Source: Perkinsus olseni (taxonomy: Eukaryota; Perkinsozoa; Perkinsida). Taken from it: a stretch of 32,785 nt of DNA. Position numbers and translations under genes: made by a program. The DNA lies in assembly GCA_013115125.1 (NCBI GenBank), contig JABANN010000396.1:1-32785 (forward strand). Direction: 5' to 3'. The notes beneath the pieces were generated by a model. The model had not been told where the DNA came from. It did no database searches and worked only from the letters and a program-made list of their open reading frames with translations. Of this stretch, positions 1-9,140 are shown piece after piece; position 1 is the first letter of the stretch, and each line of letters starts with the position of its first letter.

Positions 1-318
1 CATGTCAAAGCTTCGTACCAACAGAGTTATCTCAATTTTAGCGATTTGCATATCAAAATGGCACACACTGTACAGGGCAGAGAAGAATCCAGAGGCGAGG
101 CCACCGTTGTTTAGGATGAAGGCGACGCTGCACTCGCCGTCCTTTGTGACGCTGAAGTCTATGACCTTGACTGGAGGGTCGGAGGTCTCGATCGGAGCAC
201 CGGGCCTTGCTTCATCACTGTAGATGAGGTAAGTACCGGACAGGCATTCCAGTGCACCGCAGGAGAGTGATAGGATACAGAATATCAGACCGAAGATGAG
301 GTGAGAGGGAGTTGTCAT
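1..318 (-). CDS. Secreted protein, 5' part only (runs off window edge)
   Basis: An open frame begins at the ATG at 318-316 and stays open to base 1, so only the N-terminal 106 residues are present. The first 20 or so residues form a classical signal peptide: a short polar start, a hydrophobic core (LIFGLIFCILSLSCG) and a probable cleavage near the first cysteines. The mature part begins ECLSGTYLIYSDEA and contains Gly, Asp and a few Cys. I do not recognise a domain. The protein is probably secreted or surface-exposed. Protist parasites and their relatives often carry families of such lineage-specific secreted proteins; that is general knowledge, not something seen here. A small intron near the edge cannot be excluded. 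Confidence 0.7.
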   Translation of the reverse strand, partial: MTTPSHLIFGLIFCILSLSCGALECLSGTYLIYSDEARPGAPIETSDPPVKVIDFSVTKDGECSVAFILNNGGLASGFFSALYSVCHFDMQIAKIEITLLVRSFDM

Positions 319-1278
319 AGTGACTGTTGCCGAAAAGCTGAAGAGAATTCACTATCGTCGACGACGTATCTTGGGTCGACTCAGGGATGTCACTAAAAAC
401 TCACAGACGCCAGACCGACCACGTGCTCCACGTGCATGGTTGCTCGCTGGAACTGCTTCGCCGGAGTGAGGCTGGTAGAGGCTGAGGTTGGTAGAGGCGA
501 AGCGAACGGACACCGCCACCGAGTCACAGCGCACGTGCGCGCGCTAGCGACGGCAGATCGGCGACCGGGGCGGCGGCGGCCCATCTTGGCGACCAAGGAT
601 GAGCCTGTAACCAGTCTTGTGGCACTTGACCATGGTTGATATCTCCGACGCTTTCTGACATATACCATCAGCGAGAGGCGACATGAGCTGACGAGTGCTC
701 GGGAGAATAGGAGGAACAGAGAGCTAGCATCCGCAGGGCCATGTCCCGGGACAAGTCTTGCCACCGCGGGACATTCTCTGTCGCTGCAGCCATCATGTAG
801 CATTGCCATCATAAACTTCAACAGTCTTCCTCGACCGGCTCCCTTGCTCCCCGGCGTTGGGGCGTGGGCCAGAGGACCGCGCAAGGCGCGCAAGGCGCGC
901 CACGACCTCGGCCAATGTGACGGGGCGGCCTCTGAACCAAAGAGGGGCAGCCGCACCACATCGACAAGGTGGGCGGGAGGTGACTCAGAGAACACAATGT
1001 AAGTTCATTCTTGACTCTGAGTCAAAGTCAAGGATATACTCTCCTTAAAGAATATAATATAAAGATTAAGCTAAAAGCTTCTTTTCTTTATAATTTAAAA
1101 AAATGTCAGACTCTCCGACATCTACTCTGCGTTTTCCTTGAACAAGACCGCCCCCGTGATCGTCTCTGGCGCACCAACAAGACGCACGTGCTGCATCGGT
1201 GTCACACTGTGCTGCGGTTAGACGGTTGACTGATGTTCGTACAAGGGTGATGCTGTACCATTGAACAGTCACTCCATA
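319..1278. other. Stretch without a supportable gene
   Basis: Bases 540-960 are GC-rich and open in several frames on both strands (the longest is 200 codons on minus), which is expected from base composition alone. A 30-codon minus frame starts at 635 with MVKCHKTGYRLILG and could be a first exon, but I found no partner exon. Bases 1030-1110 are AT-rich. I see no tRNA or clear repeat. Confidence 0.4.
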
Positions 1279-1578
1279 CTATGATGCGGATAACTCCTTG
1301 GCCTCGATACTGGTCTGTGTGGGTTTATAGTCCAACGCCGGTTGCGGTTCAGTGTGACTCTTGTCGATCTGCACACTTAGGGGCTCTTTGTAGCTTTGAT
1401 ACGGCGCGCAATCAGTCGGTTCGTGAAGAAGCTTCCCTAAGGGGTACACTCCAAGACTCGATTCGCTTGCTCTGGGTTTTCTGTTTTCTGTTTTGGCCAT
1501 GTGCCTTGGAATTTGCACTTTGCTCTCACCGGCTGCAGGGGATGGCGGAGAAGGGAAAGGGGCTCCAACGCAGCACAT
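1279..1578 (-). CDS. Hypothetical protein, 99 codons
   Basis: Uninterrupted frame with an ATG start. The deduced protein begins MCCVGAPFPSPPSPAAGE and ends TSIEAKELSAS. It is rich in Pro, Ser, Lys and Glu with no membrane segment, and looks like a disordered soluble protein. The opposite strand is also open for 113 codons but gives a Cys/Trp/Phe-rich product typical of an antisense shadow, so I prefer minus. No family is recognised and an intron may be missed. Confidence 0.33.
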   Translation of the reverse strand: MCCVGAPFPSPPSPAAGESKVQIPRHMAKTENRKPRASESSLGVYPLGKLLHEPTDCAPYQSYKEPLSVQIDKSHTEPQPALDYKPTQTSIEAKELSAS

Positions 1579-1783
1579 ACCATTCGTTCTTCGCCCCTTT
1601 CCGCTATGTTGTAGCCCTATGAAGTCTGTAGGCTGATATCAACAGGACATATGGGCCCCCATGGGAATTGTTGTTCCCACAGCCCAATAACAAACCCAAC
1701 ACCATGAACCGAGCTGAAGCAGCAGCAGTGGTGGTGATGGTATCTTAGTAAACGGCGGTGAATGATCATTATATATCATCTAC

Positions 1784-2459
1784 TCATACAGCATCCGCAG
1801 ACCTCAGCGACCGGCCTAAGGATGACGACATCGGCAAGTCAACTATCCAGAACACTCACTTCGTCCACGGTGAGAACTTTGCGACTTGGACGATCTCCCT
1901 TCGTGGCCACTCGACGCCGATCGATGGCTAGCATGATGTCTACTGCGCGAGCGGGACGAAGATCGATCTTCATCATCAGAGCTTGCACTGGAGGAACGAC
2001 GCCGATGATGATGATGATGACGAGCTGGCCTACGACTCCGCGAACGGGACCTAACCGAACGCTGTGGTCGGCGACCATCAAGAGCCCCCAACAAATGCTT
2101 ATCAACAACCCTATTGCAACAGTACCAGCATGGGAGCATCGGCCCATTCCACCGCTAGTCAGAGGGGCACACAGTCCGACCCAATCGAACTCCCAGTCCT
2201 CACCGGTCTCGTCTTGACTTCCTCTCACGATGCGTCCGGCGTTTTCCTTGCCTTTCATCGTCATCATCCGATTGTCCACTGTCACTACTGTGGCCATCAT
2301 CACCATTGTCGCTGTCGTCGTGGTGACGGCTCCTTTTGTGATGGTGATGATGATGTTTTTTATGATGCTTCCTCTAAGCAGCAGGAAGACGTCAAGCACG
2401 GCGCCGCTCACTTCCAGCCTGTTCTCATCGATCACAGTGGTCAACGATAAACCAGCAGC
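1784..2459 (-). CDS. His-rich and Arg-Ser-rich protein, probably nuclear RNA-binding (5' end unresolved)
   Basis: Four exons join in one frame: 2459-2412, 2373-2204, 2110-1860 and 1815-1784 (stop). The introns are 38, 93 and 44 bases, all GT-AG with matching phases. The second exon encodes a run of six histidines followed by Asp/Ser/Gly-rich sequence and a basic RERKSRR stretch. The third carries SR dipeptides (RSVRSRSRSRRP), a five-His run, an acidic SSDDED patch and more SR repeats, and the last exon ends with further RS dipeptides. Such RS/His-rich tails are known in splicing factors and speckle proteins, so a nuclear RNA-processing role is likely. No RNA-recognition motif is visible, and the N-terminus lies upstream of 2459 in exons I could not fix. 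Confidence 0.62.
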
Positions 2460-2533
2460 CTCAGATACATATTCTCATCGACAGACGTTCACCAGAAGCA
2501 TTTTGGCGTCATGGGTGAGTTATATACTTACGG

Positions 2534-2851
2534 ACCGACAGACCCCGAGTTCGACTCGGCATTCAACACTACCGGAACTACGCCCTCCGGGAGGGACCGC
2601 CGTAAATCAAAAAAGCACGAAGCCCCAAAGATTTTGTAAATCCGAGGGACCGAGACAGGTTTGGTATCCACAATGATGATAATCCGACTATAACGAAGGG
2701 GGGTACCTCCCTTTTCTTTCTCATCTTCCTCTCAGTTTCCAGCGCGTCGTCGTCCGGCTCGACCAATGAGGGCCCCTTCTTCTCAGCAGCGTGGATCAAT
2801 CTGAGGATGGCGATGATTATCGAACCGGTCGTCATCGAGATGAGGGGAACT
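2534..2851. other. Coding-like interval, strand undecided
   Basis: Both strands are open. On minus, a frame from an ATG near 2843 (MTTGSIIIAILRLIHAAEKK) continues into an acidic/basic helical stretch and could be the first exon of the Arg-Ser-rich gene, and a strong GTAAGT donor lies near 2533. On plus, a frame from 2515 (MGELYTYGPTDPEFDSAFN) is followed by a pyrimidine-rich CAG acceptor near 2718. Phases do not settle either model. Confidence 0.3.
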
Positions 2852-3213
2852 CTACTTTTGACGTTCGAGCTGCCTGCCAATCACTTGGTCGTACATCTTC
2901 TTCATAGTCGCCTCTAAAAACGAAACACGATGGTATAGAACCCGCGACCTCCAGATTGAGAAAGCAGTGTCTATCCGTTGGAGTATTTATACCTGCATTT
3001 ATTGGAGCCATCCCCGCCTTCTCCATCTCCCTCTTCCTGTACATGTTGTCCCATGCCCCACTACGAAGACCTGCCTTCAACAAACACAATACTCACACCG
3101 CGCCAACAGTTTCCTCTTTTTCTATCAAAATCGATCGCGAGCTCCCCGACCACAACCCGCCGAGTACCGATTAGATTCCCTTGTGGAGCATCCGACGGCG
3201 GACGACCACTCAT
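2852..3213 (-). CDS. Small conserved-looking hypothetical protein, 61 residues
   Basis: Three exons, 3213-3168, 3070-2993 and 2913-2852, with introns of 97 and 79 bases. Both introns are GT-AG and phase 1, and the total is exactly 62 codons including the stop. The protein starts MSGRPPSDAPQGNLIG and ends KKMYDQVIGRQLERQK. It is charged and helical with no signal peptide or membrane segment; a central stretch (MYRKREMEKAGMAP) is basic. The amphipathic helices recall small subunits of mitochondrial or other complexes, but I do not recognise a family and give no function. It lies 236 bases from the end of the hydrolase gene on the same strand. The exact frame across three exons makes the model convincing. 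Confidence 0.7.
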
Positions 3214-3449
3214 TGTGAGAGGACGAAAACAACACTGCAGCAGCAAGTCCACAAGTACATCGCAGAAAGAACGCAACTCCCATTCAGTGACGTCAGGACC
3301 CCATTAAGAAGCTGCTCAACGACACCGTCGCGTCTTCTTCAGCCCAGTCACACGCCATACGGGACCGATGTAATGCTAACAGCTGATCAGTTGACAGCGA
3401 TGATGATGGAAGCCGACCCTAAAAGATACCTCCCCGTGACATGCAAGCA

Positions 3450-5421
3450 TCAACCTAAGATACGCCGACTGACCCTTGTTCGACCAGCCTTCGGTGTGGT
3501 TGAATCATCCGAGTCTGCGAATCCGCATATCGACAGGAAGTTGCGGAAATAGGGAGCGACCGAGGGAGACGTCCAGAGATGGCCATGCCCACCAAAGGGC
3601 GGGAATGCCGCAACAACCTGCAATCTCTGAAATCGATCACCAGGGCGCGCGCTTCCAGCATCACCTTATCGGGAGGAGCTCCGCTGTTGGCGGCTACCCG
3701 CATACCATGAGATACTGATATGATCATATCATCTCTCGGGTGGAGGACCATCAACGGAACTGGAGATTCCGAGACGAGACGGATGACGTCCCAGGAGCCA
3801 ACCTGCACATCGAAAGGTCCCCGGTTCGATCCCTGTACCCTGCTATTCTCCCTTCCCTGCGAACGAGCTCAGCCACATCATGATCGACGATGTGCGAAAT
3901 GAGTGGTATGAGATCCATCGATCTGCACGCATGCACAGAGGAGTACATTACCTGCCTCGGAGGTACGGCCAGTCGATCGAGCATGCAAAAAGTCTTCGCC
4001 CAAGACAAGTTCTCCTCCACGAATTCCGTGGCGAGTGACGATAACGTAGTGTAGGGGCTGATCGAGCAGCAACAGAAAGACGACATCTTTCAAGAAAAGA
4101 CGTTCACTCGGTGAACACTGTTTTGAATAACGACTGGCAGGGAGATAGCATTTACACGTCTGGGCTCGAAGGAGCATCATTCGCCCTTAACTCCGCAGCA
4201 TTCCCGATTTCCAAGATTGTAATAGTTCCTTTATTTCCACGCCGGCACACGGTCGAACTATGACCCGATTCACGCTCCGCGAGAATCTTAGGTTGAAGCC
4301 TACCTCTGAAGAAAGAGCCCGGCAACTTTGATATGGTGTTGATGCCATAATCGATGGACGAGACTCGCGGCAACACCGGTACCGATCGAGAAGCCACCTA
4401 CGATGATCCTTTCATAGGAGAAGGACAGTTCGTCCACGAGGAACCTAAGAGTGTATCTTGCCAGCTTCGACCTAAGATATGCTCGTCCCTCACCAGAGAG
4501 ATGCGTCAGCTAATGCGTTTATTGACTCCACGCCAATAGACATCCGACCATGCGGGTTCGGTGACAGACCGTAACCCGGATAATCAACCGCGAGGATCTG
4601 ATAGCAGTCCTTCGAGACAAGACTACGAGACTCAGGAGTAAAAGAAAGCGACTGTGATAACGATCTCATGCACAATTCTTTCCATTTCTCGCCAGGGTTT
4701 TTAGTCAGCTTGAGCGTGTGGTACAGTCGAGCACGCGAGAAGGTACAAGTTCCCGACAACCCATCTTCGACCTAAGATACGCGTCTCTCCCGCCCCTCCT
4801 ATCACATGTATTCCAAAAGCATCGGCCATCCTCTGCAGCATTTGTGATAGATGTTGGCCGACCGTTTCATAGTTACCATGAAAGTACAACATCACCGGTA
4901 CCTCACCGCCCTCCTGGCGGCCTCGTCTCGTCGAAAAAAACATTCCGGCGCAGTACCTGTCAGGACGGAGAACCTGCTCCTGGCGTCCTCGCATCAAACG
5001 TGGCGAGTGTGTGAGTTTCAAGTCCAACACCGGAAACCGGCTTAGTCAGACAACCACCGATGTATCTTGCTTCAAGAGAGAATCAAACGCAGCATTTTTC
5101 GTCTCAAGCAGAACCTGTTACTTACTGTCTAAAAGGCCCCCTATGAATGCTACTCGGAGGAGTTGGTGAAGATGCGGTAGCCACCGAACTGCCAGTACTC
5201 GTCCCTAGGCTGTAACCCGAACAACAAGATGCCTGCGTCACCGGTCGCTCCTCTAAGCCGTCATTATCATACACCTGCCGAAACGAATTTTGTGGCGCGC
5301 AGGCGGACCGATTGCACTGCCGTACCGGGATCCACACCAGCCGTTCTGCGTGCCTCGTGTAGCCGGGCTCACCGAAGAACGCCCCGGGGAAAATAACATA
5401 CTTTGAAATACACAAGCCCAT
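3450..5421 (-). CDS. Membrane-anchored alpha/beta hydrolase (serine hydrolase, ABHD17-like layout)
   Basis: Seven exons give a 395-residue protein in one frame: 5421-5126, 5040-4806, 4597-4494, 4444-4304, 4057-3952, 3802-3665 and 3617-3450. The introns are 85, 208, 49, 246, 149 and 47 bases. The N-terminus MGLCIS carries Gly2 and Cys4, a typical N-myristoylation plus palmitoylation signal. After about 100 variable residues the fold follows: YFHGNYETVG (oxyanion loop), LAVDYPGYG, the nucleophile elbow GGFSIGTG (Ser near 231), SPYTTLSSL, the acid loop HPRDD (Asp near 318) and the histidine loop GGHGHL (His near 351). The family hydrolyses esters, thioesters or amides; ABHD17 members depalmitoylate proteins at membranes. 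The substrate here is inferred only by analogy. All three catalytic residues are present. Confidence 0.93.
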
Positions 5422-5585
5422 TATTCTGAAGGAAGACACCTCTCCGCGGACCCCTCACCTTCGGGCGCAGCATTGGACTTTTGTAACTCAAAACGTTTAG
5501 ACATGAAACTCATATTCCCTGTGAACCGCTCGCATTCCCCTGTGATGGTTGAATACTCTCTATCAAGGCTTGCACCTAAATAATT

Positions 5586-5657
5586 GGGCTGAGCCGAGAA
5601 TCGAACCCGGGACCTCGCGCACCCGAAGCGCGAATCATACCACTAGACCACACAGCC
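5586..5657 (-). tRNA. tRNA-Pro (CGG anticodon)
   Basis: A full cloverleaf reads on minus. The acceptor stem is GGCTGTG with CTCAGCC (one T-T mismatch), followed by a D arm with TGGTCTAGTGGTA, an anticodon stem CGCGC/GCGCG with loop TTCGGGT (anticodon CGG), and a T arm CCGGG-TTCGATT-CTCGG. The A and B boxes match eukaryotic RNA polymerase III promoters, and the sequence closely resembles known eukaryotic tRNA-Pro genes. There is no intron. A run of four T is not immediate downstream. Confidence 0.93.
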
Positions 5658-5819
5658 GCTTGCGAACTAGCCTCTCACCTGCGCGAGGGTCTTGCTCCCA
5701 CCAAGACTTTCAGTTAATTTCGTAACGTCGTACTCAACAGTCACACCTGGCACACCAACCACCATGCAATATCGCGGGTGAAGAGGCGGAGACGTCAAAT
5801 GCCCCTCAAATTGAGGGCC

Positions 5820-6406
5820 TCAATGTCTATCACATCTCCTACATTGTTGCGAGGGCATTCGATCACAGCGAGCATCGAGCGGAGCCACTGCGGCCCGGGG
5901 TGATGGTCGAGAGCACCGGCACCCGCCGTAACCCATATCACTCCATTAACAGTTTCTGAGCCGGGTAAGATGACTACCTGGTGGGACGTTAGCTTGCTGC
6001 TCCCGCATACTCTCCCGTAACTTCATCAGCTCATCCGGCGTCCAGTCGAAGTTGGGATCCCCTGCCGAGGCCTGTACGGAACAATGGTGATGCAACTATC
6101 GCGCGCCACGAAATTATAACACCACGTCCGCAGCAGTCTTATGATGTATGGGCATACCATTTCATGGCGCGCGACAGATTACCTGTTGTCCAGTAGCGGC
6201 AGCAGGTTCCCCTGCTGATGTATTCTGATCAGCCAGCAAGGCCAAGTAGAGCAAATTCCGTTGCAGTCGCGACAGAAGCGGAACCCGCCTGATCACCAAC
6301 TATGATAGCACATCTCGGCGAGGCAAACGGCCGACCTTTCCACCGGGCAGCGGCCCTCCTGCAATTCCGTCAGCATCTCTATCATAACATCATTCTCGTC
6401 CAACAT
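5820..6406 (-). CDS. Short SS18/SSXT-domain protein (SWI/SNF-type co-activator family)
   Basis: Four exons, 6406-6336, 6288-6183, 6071-5978 and 5887-5820, with introns of 47, 111 and 90 bases, give 112 residues. Residues 1-55 match the SSXT pattern: MLDENDVMIEMLTELQEGR, then LLSRLQRNLLYLALLADQN. This corresponds to the family consensus LDEN..LI...L..QN.G..EC..YQ..LQRNL.YLA.IAD. SSXT proteins (SS18 in animals, GIF/AN3 in plants) bind SWI/SNF ATPases or transcription factors. The Gln/Pro/Gly-rich tail of those proteins is absent here; instead there is NFDWTPDELMKLRESMREQQ and a short Cys/Arg end. An upstream in-frame extension or first exon is possible. The assignment rests on pattern matching alone. 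Confidence 0.82.
6096..6177. repeat. Small terminal-inverted-repeat element filling intron 2 of the SSXT gene
   Basis: An 82-base element with 19-base terminal inverted repeats that differ at two positions (CTATCGCGCGCCACGAAAT and its near-complement). It occupies most of the 111-base intron 6072-6182. On the gene strand its outer edge lies five bases inside the GT donor. No clear target duplication is visible. The TIR core CGCGCGCCAYGAAAT recurs near 7353 and 30033. Confidence 0.75.
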
Positions 6407-6503
6407 ACGCTTGAGAGAGTCCGGGCCCGTGACGTGGCACGGCAGCTGAGCCGGGCCTGATCAGCGAAGGCCTCTCCTCGTCGCTAGAAAGTCGTTTAGG
6501 AAA

Positions 6504-6574
6504 CCAATTGGGAAACTCAGAATCGATTCTGGAACCGCATTTTTCGTGTAATCATCAGTTCGGTTCTGAGTTTC
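6504..6574. repeat. MITE-like repeat, copy A
   Basis: About 71 bases with imperfect inverted ends (AATTGGGAAACTCAGAATC against CGGTTCTGAGTTTCAGAATT) and an inner core GGAACCGCATTTTTCGTG. Related copies in this window lie at 7268-7330, 8168-8250, 12428-12507 and 32044-32130. Confidence 0.7.
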
Positions 6575-7607
6575 AGAATTACGTAATCGAACGGGGACAA
6601 GGTTCAGAAATCGCGGGAGACCCTGGCATTTTCAAAGTAATCAAGCGACCCGGTCTTGACCGTCACCTAAGGTGCGGAGCTTTCATTTCCTCGCTCTCCA
6701 GCGGATGCAAAGTCTGCGCAGGATCAGCACAACTCATGCATCCCCAGGCATCTATTAATCGCCAATTTTCCCGCAAGTAGCCAATCACACTTTCCCCCAC
6801 CAGCGACACAGTCGAGAACTGTCGGTCTCCTATCCTCAGTCAAGTCCCTTCCATCATGCCAGAAAAGGAAATGACGTATGATTGAAACGCCCCCGAGTGC
6901 TCTGTACACACCGGAGAGGCCCTTCGCTACTGTTGTTGTCTATTCTACGTCTATGCTATTGTTGTCCTTCGCTCATGTTAGTCATGAGTGCGAGGGAGTA
7001 TCTAAAACTTCCGCTCGCAATTTCCACTTGAATGAAATTTAACAATTCTACTTGCGCAGTCCTGACCCGTTAATTTCCCACGGTCGGGCCGCAAAAGAAG
7101 ATTCAGTTGGTTGCGATTGCAAAGGGCTCGGCTATGTCCCCTCTATTACCTCGAGGCACCCCCTCCGTCGCTGCTGTTGGTGGAACTACTGAGGACCCAT
7201 GTGGAGGTTCTAATGACACATTTTGCATGTCGAAACAACCTAAGGTCGTCGGATAGTCTGCCGGGACAGAACCCATTCTCGGAACCGCTTTTCAGGTTTA
7301 GTAATCAGTTCAAAGTCTCAGAGTCAGTTAACTCAGAAAAACTGGACCGAATCCGCGCGCCATGAAATTGAAGCAAAATCCTATGATCTGCTCTCAGCCC
7401 GCTGAGTTCAGTTTCTACTAACTTCGGTTAGCAGAAGATTCTTCTTTTCACCAGGCATGCTCGACCTCAACCATATCCTGACGTGCTTCGCAGGGAGCGA
7501 CCCGGCTCACGGGTGAGTGGACAAGAGGGGCACTAACATCGTCCGACTGGAGAGGGTTCAACTAAAGTGATAGTGTGGGGGAGTTCTGCAGAGACAACAT
7601 CTCATCA
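6575..7607. other. Intergenic stretch with small repeats
   Basis: No gene is firm. A plus frame from 7134 (MSPLLPRGTPSVAAVGG) is open for 40 codons and reaches a CCTAAG/GT junction near 7238, so it might be a first exon, but no partner was found. The stretch contains MITE-like copy E (7268-7330) and a single CGCGCGCCATGAAATT motif at 7355-7370, half of the inverted-repeat element described at 6096. Confidence 0.4.
7268..7330. repeat. MITE-like repeat, copy E (diverged)
   Basis: Shares the order CATTCTCGGAACCGC, then TTT.GGTTTAGTAATCAGTTC, then GTCTCAGAGTCAGTT with copy A, in the same orientation but more diverged. The ends are weak. Confidence 0.5.
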
Positions 7608-7689
7608 GACAGCATGTCCGAGTGGTTAAGGAGGTAGACTCGAAATCCACTAGGCTCAGCCTGCGCAGGTTCGAATCCTGCCGCTGTCG
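7608..7689 (+). tRNA. tRNA-Ser (CGA anticodon)
   Basis: An 82-base cloverleaf with a serine-type long variable arm. The acceptor stem is GACAGCA/CGCTGTC with one mismatch at the base. The D arm is TGTCCGAGTGGTTAAGGA, the anticodon loop CTCGAAA (CGA), and the variable arm pairs as AGGC..GCCT. The T arm is GCAGG-TTCGAAT-CCTGC, followed by discriminator G. Both internal promoter boxes are good. No intron. Confidence 0.94.
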
Positions 7690-7771
7690 TTATATTCTGC
7701 TCAATTAACCTCATCTCCATGAATCCTACATCTTATTCAGTCACCTCCACCATCATGCTGAGGCCTCCGGA

Positions 7772-7978
7772 ATGGTTATGAACGCGAAGGCGAAGGACCT
7801 CGGAGGGCTACTCCGTACACCATTAAATGAAGATGACTGCGTTATCCCTAAACGCTTAGCCGAGTACGCGGACCTACTTAGTACCGCAACAAGCCCAACT
7901 CTGTTCGTCTCATGGGGCTACTTTGGTTCTCTTCTTGAGCACCGCGGACCAGCAACCGCACAACACTCAGATACATAA
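7772..7978 (+). CDS. Hypothetical open frame, 68 codons
   Basis: A real ATG opens MVMNAKAKDLGGLLRTPLNE, then a helical stretch (RLAEYADLLSTATS) and a hydrophobic segment around WGYFGSLL. It sits directly upstream of the PLAT-type exons on the same strand, so it may be an upstream exon of that gene; a pyrimidine-rich AG near 7935 could be an acceptor. Phases do not decide. No family is recognised. Confidence 0.3.
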   Translation: MVMNAKAKDLGGLLRTPLNEDDCVIPKRLAEYADLLSTATSPTLFVSWGYFGSLLEHRGPATAQHSDT

Positions 7979-8001
7979 TACAAGTTCAAACTCCGTTGAA
8001 G

Positions 8002-9140
8002 CAATTCCACGTGAGGAGTGATTCTGACGGTTCATCAGAGCCTTTCGACAGCGGCACCGATGGCCCGGTCTACATACAGCTGCACGGTTATGATAAGCAT
8101 TATGATTACCACACATGTGAGTACTGCAAGGTGGTACGACGAGACCGGGTAGGGGGTGTTCAATGGACTAATTTCGAGACGCGAAATCGATGCTAGAACC
8201 GCACTTCACGTTTAGCGATTCTACAATCGATTCTTGGTTTCGGGATTAGTTTATCGTTGAACTGTGTGATCTATAAGGCCTGTTGTTGCATGCCTCTTCT
8301 ATGTCTCTTTCGATGTGGGAAAGGGGAAGGATGGGTGATGCTGCCTAGGCGTGTCGAGCTCGGTCGAAGCTCTGATATCACCCGAGTCGAGGGTTTTAGA
8401 AGGAAAGAGTCGACAGTAAATGGTCGTTGATAGTCAGCAGTGAAGGGACAAGCCATCTCATTAGTCCATAGAATGTCTTCGATCAGGCTCAGGATGGTAC
8501 CTCCTCAAGCAGCATTTGAAAGCCGGCCGCCATTACGCTGTATCAGTGTTGGGCCCTGACGTTGGACCGGTGAAACAGATAGACCTCCATAATCCTACTG
8601 ACGACGACTGGTGAGTAGCCCTTGTCCTCGGGCTTCCTTCGGAGGTGCTCTTGCACATCATCGTCAGCTCATGTAGTACTCCCTCAGTGGCCGCTGGCCA
8701 CTGGTCAGGGTTGATTGTAGTTGATCCTAGTTGCCCTTCACGCCCGTAGGAGCATCAGAAATCTTTCTTTCATCTTTAATGAGGGCATCGGCTGAGCGGA
8801 GGTTCTCTCAATTACTAAGACCATGAATTTGTTCCACTAACGATTGGCGTATCTTTCGTCCAGGGACCTCCATGCTAGGTTCGCTGGCACGGTGCTTGTT
8901 AAAAGATTCACGCCAGAGGGAAGCGATGGTAAGGACCCGATGCACAGCGATGCTTGGGTGGAGTTCAAGGTCGGTGCTCCAATTCCATACCACACCTCCC
9001 AAATCATCTAGGTGAATAAATGGCTGGTTTCTCCAGACCATCCGGAGGAGTCTGTGGTGCGTACAGCGACCCCTCATTTCGTGGCGAGTGACGGTAGGGA
9101 GATCGCCCCATCTCACAAGGCGTTACTGAAGGCGTTATGA
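8002..9140 (+). CDS. PLAT/LH2-domain-like protein (5' end unresolved)
   Basis: Four exons read in one frame: 8002-8116, 8487-8610, 8864-8969 and 9012-9140 (stop). The introns are 370, 253 and 42 bases with phases 1, 2 and 0, all matching. The order of motifs fits a PLAT/LH2 beta-sandwich: GTDGPVYIQLHGYD (strand 1), AGRHYAVSVLGPDVGPVKQI (the F..G..D.G.L..I region), IDLHNPTDDDW (I.H...G..W) and WVEFKVNKWLVSPDH (F.CNRWL-like end). PLAT domains bind lipids or membrane proteins and occur in lipoxygenases, polycystins and stand-alone stress proteins. The last exon adds about 30 variable residues ending SHKALLKAL. The first intron holds a MITE-like repeat. The start codon is not identified; the domain call is by eye. 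Confidence 0.7.
8168..8250. repeat. MITE-like repeat, copy D (inside an intron of the PLAT-type gene)
   Basis: About 83 bases sharing ATCGATGCTAGAACCGCACTT, CACGTTTAGCGATTC and an inverted end TTCTTGGTTTCGGGATTAGT with copy A. Ends ACTAATTTCGAGAC and GTTTCGGGATTAGT are inverted repeats of each other. Confidence 0.6.

Noticed and set aside
393-995. 200-codon minus frame
   Set aside because: GC-rich region open in several frames; product is Arg/Ser/Ala-rich without domain, and no splice partners were found.
1762-2676. Plus-strand frames rich in Met, Ile and Thr
   Set aside because: They are shadows of the His/Asp- and Arg/Ser-coding triplets of the minus gene.
3781-3840. tRNA-Cys-like sequence (TGCACATCGAAAGGTCCCC then GGTTCGATCCC)
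   Set aside because: Only the variable and T regions look right; the T stem does not pair and no D arm or acceptor stem exists. The bases lie in a phase-consistent hydrolase intron.
6508-6780. 90-codon plus frame
   Set aside because: Starts without ATG and its first third is the MITE-like repeat, copy A.
8487-8610. Calpain-type His/Asn catalytic segment
   Set aside because: AGRHYAVSVLG and LHNP first suggested calpain, but there is no Cys motif and the whole four-exon product follows the PLAT pattern better.
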